The position numbers were made by a program, and so were the translations under genes. The notes under the pieces were generated by a model. That model searched no databases. It was given only the letters and a program-made list of their open reading frames with translations, and was not told the origin of the DNA. This document shows, one piece after another, positions 61,601 through 64,000 of a DNA stretch of 64,000 nt (positions are counted from its first letter, which is position 1; each line of letters starts with the position of its first letter). This DNA is from Tetragonia tetragonoides (Eukaryota > Streptophyta > Magnoliopsida > Caryophyllales > Aizoaceae): NCBI GenBank assembly GCA_038025085.1, contig CM076147.1:37052766-37116765 (forward strand), given 5' to 3'.

Positions 61601-63367
61601 AATCCTTTATCTCAACCTGTTTGGATAAGCACAATCCTATTGGATATGGAAAGGCCACTTGTACAAAATAAACACTGGGTGGGTATATGGTTGACTCTTG
61701 GCTGTGGGTTTTCAGTTGTTACATATGTTCCTATCTTAATTTGTTGTAACATTTTTTTATTTATTGCTTTTGATAGGTTTCGGATTACTTAGTCTCATCA
61801 AATTAGTGCCAAGAATGTCTTTTTGACTACAAAGATACTTCTTTCTCTCTTTTCTTTCTGTTCCTTGTAAATAGTTTATTTCTCATCCGGATTATTAATG
61901 TCTTCAGGTCGTTCGATGTTTTGAGGATAATGACATCATTCACGTAAATGGAAAAGTTGATCCAAAATCCGACATAGATGTTATCAACTTAGAGTTAGTC
62001 TTCTCAGATTTGGATCAGGTACTTTTGTCAATGCTACTAGACCATATAGAGCTGAGACCATATTCCTTATAAATTGCTGGTCATGCCACGGGGTAATAAT
62101 ATCATCGCATGTACATTGTCTAGTGCTATATGCTATGAGTAATTGAGTATAGATGCTAATATATCAATAGCAGTTTTGTAGGGGTACTAACTAAGGTCAA
62201 TTACTATACTATTTGTGTTTCAATTTTCCTCTTGCCTTTCAGTGGTTGCATTTGTTCTATTCCTTTTCCTTTCCACTTTGGAAACTAACTACCATTCGGA
62301 TGCCTGTGCATAGTTAAAAATATGATCAATTTGCCCTCGGCTTACTTATTGTTCTTTTTTATTTGTAAAGATTTTTTTAAGTCTGGCTTGTGGTATCCAA
62401 TAAACAATGGACCTACTGTCTTTCTGTGAAAACCCGAAGTTAGTTAATAGATTAATAATTTAGGATTGATTGATCTTAGTTTATCAATTTCATGCCATGC
62501 TGTACTAGCGCATGGTACTTTGAACTAGCCCTAAACCAAAGTCCTTTGCGGTATACCTGAACTGTGACATATTGGTACTGATTGCTGGCAATATCCTTGC
62601 AGCATATTTGGGGTGTATGTTAGTGTGTAGATACTTTGGCATGCCTTCGCCCGGCCCCCCCCAAAAAAATTATGGCATGCCTTTGTCGCATATTCAAATG
62701 TGGTCTGAGCCATTGCGCCCATTGCAGATGTACATGTTTTTCTCTACATCTAGCCACCAGTTACGTGAAATAGTATACCTTAAATGTTGATTCAGCAATA
62801 GGGGATTTATTATGCTAGTTACTTCTGCTTAGTACCAAAATCTTTTTTTAGACATAGCACGTTGATGAACGGGATGTTTGTTACTTAGTTGTTGTACTGA
62901 TGCTTCTTCTCGATCTAACTGGAGGACTGAATTTCGAGTCGTTTCAAGAGTGCAGATTGAGAAAAGGGTGGATAAACTCAAAAAGAGCAAGGCCAAGGAC
63001 TCTCAAACTAAAGTCAAGGTAGAAACAGTTATGATGGCTCTACATGTTAAGTTTTTTCAGGATCCAAAGATGGGCTAATCCTAGTTTTCTTACAACTTCT
63101 TGGCATCTTCAGGAGGAAGCAGAAAGATCTGCGCTGGAAAGGATTCAGCAAGTGCTTTTGGATGGAAAACCAGCACGATCAATTGCCTTGTCTGATCTGG
63201 AAAAGGATGCTATAAAGCATCTTTGTTTGCTTACAATGAAACCAGTAATTTATGTGGCCAATGTAGCAGAAACTGATTTGGCCGATCCTGGAAATAATCC
63301 CTTTGTCCAAGAAGTTGGGAAACTTGCATCTGACTTGCAATCAGGGGTGGTCACTATCTCAGCCCAG
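58696..63367 (+). CDS. YchF/Obg-like ATPase, organelle type, 3' end beyond the window
   Basis: YchF proteins are TRAFAC P-loop NTPases that associate with ribosomes. Exons seen are 58696-58908, 60409-60597, 60712-60765, 61908-62018, 62956-63018 and 63113-63367, all phase 0, giving 295 residues of an expected 420 or so. The first 49 residues are rich in Ser and Arg and low in acidic residues, like a chloroplast or mitochondrial transit peptide, as in Arabidopsis At1g56050. The P-loop is GLPNVGKST at residues 58-66. FCTIEPNVG and [20 protein letters not shown] give the switch regions. The nucleotide-specificity motif is NVAE where GTPases have NKxD, the feature linked with ATP use in this family. 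A coiled-coil stretch ([18 protein letters not shown]) follows. The C-terminal TGS-like domain must lie past 64000. Confidence 0.95.
59784..60068. repeat. 142-bp tandem duplication in YchF intron 1
   Basis: Two imperfect copies start at CTTCCAATGA (59784 and 59926). Both contain GGGAGACAATCAAA, GCTCTTGATTACTCAGTTGC and CAATGGGTCT. Part of a repeated element of unknown origin that reaches about 60240. Confidence 0.8.
60766..61907 (+). other. YchF intron 3
   Basis: No nested gene seen. A T-rich tract near 61308-61327 and CT/GA-rich words only. Confidence 0.6.
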
Positions 63368-64000
63368 GTTCAGTGAACTATTAACAACACGTGTACATTT
63401 CATCATGTTCTGTGTCATTTTCCTATTTTTTGCTTCTCATCGATCTCGATTCCTGTCAGCAGCAATGATGTATATCCTGTTTCTCAGATACAAACAAAAG
63501 ACTAAAAAGGATCTAAAAAGAAAAGGAAAGAAAATGGTTTAATAAACTGTTATCTACTTATGTGCTGTGAAGTATTAAGCAATCAAGGCACTTCCAGTGA
63601 ACGGTCTAATGAAAACAACCTCTTTGTAATTGAAAGAGGGGGGGGGGGGTTGCATACATCTTAGCCTCCCTTGCCCTAGATGGGAGTGTCTTATGGAATT
63701 GTATGGTTTTCAAAATTTCACTTTTCATGTTCAATCTAATATATTTCTCTGTACCATATACATTTGACAAAGGGTTTCAAAATAACACCTTTTCCCATGA
63801 GGAAGTACTCTCTAAATGCTTAGTAATATGCTCCATAAAAGAATGCAATTTGGTCACCCTTCATAGACAATGGAGAGCCTGCTATATTTTCTTGTGAATG
63901 AAGGTGTTGAGGTGGAAATGGTTCTTGATGCTAGGTTGTCTTTGGCACTAGAAAATATATCAAACTTTTTATTCCAAGACAAATCCTCATTTCTGTGGTT
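63368..64000 (+). other. YchF intron, unfinished at the window edge
   Basis: Begins with donor GTTCAG. I find no next YchF exon (expected to begin near VE-E-L) before 64000. A G11 tract occurs near 63640. Confidence 0.6.

Overview
The window is nuclear DNA of a flowering plant, almost certainly a eudicot. It is AT-rich, its genes have many GT-AG introns, and the five host genes read exon by exon like known Arabidopsis families. Species cannot be named from the sequence alone. Transposons and repeats occupy roughly the first 23 kb; the last 40 kb is gene-rich.

Layout. 345-636 is a Stowaway-like MITE. 1158-10870 is a GC-rich tandem satellite (monomer about 312 bp, locally organised as trimers). 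It is split by a 5.3-kb non-autonomous CACTA transposon (4398-9723) flanked by a GTC target duplication. The CACTA carries a broken copy of the 5' exons of an hnRNP-type RRM gene and a tRNA-like gene. After a 126-bp (AT)n tract comes a clade II SWEET sugar transporter on the minus strand (12159-15005), with a one-base frameshift in exon 3. A degenerate Ty1/copia element with both LTRs and a GTTAC duplication lies 0.7 kb upstream of it (15707-20808). 20.8-23.8 kb holds repeat remnants: a hAT-like element, an RNase H-like fragment, a small inverted-repeat element and a SINE-like repeat.

The gene-rich part holds four genes. A BTB/POZ protein of the At1g04390 type runs on + (23876-31891) and has one in-frame TGA in exon 3. 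It converges on a PAT1 mRNA-decapping activator on - (33210-42878). PAT1 is head-to-head, across about 3.1 kb, with CYP59, a nuclear cyclophilin with RRM, zinc knuckle and RS/RD tail, on + (46021-57206). The last gene is an organelle-type YchF/Obg-like ATPase on + (58696 to beyond 63367), cut by the window edge.

The genes form no operon or obvious pathway. PAT1 and CYP59 both act on mRNA (decay, and transcription-coupled processing), but their adjacency is probably chance. The observations most worth checking are the gene capture and composite structure of the CACTA element, the single-base lesions in the SWEET and BTB genes, the 42-bp repeat expansion in the CYP59 tail, and the stop-free 84-base intron in the BTB gene. 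I did not find a clearly new biological system.
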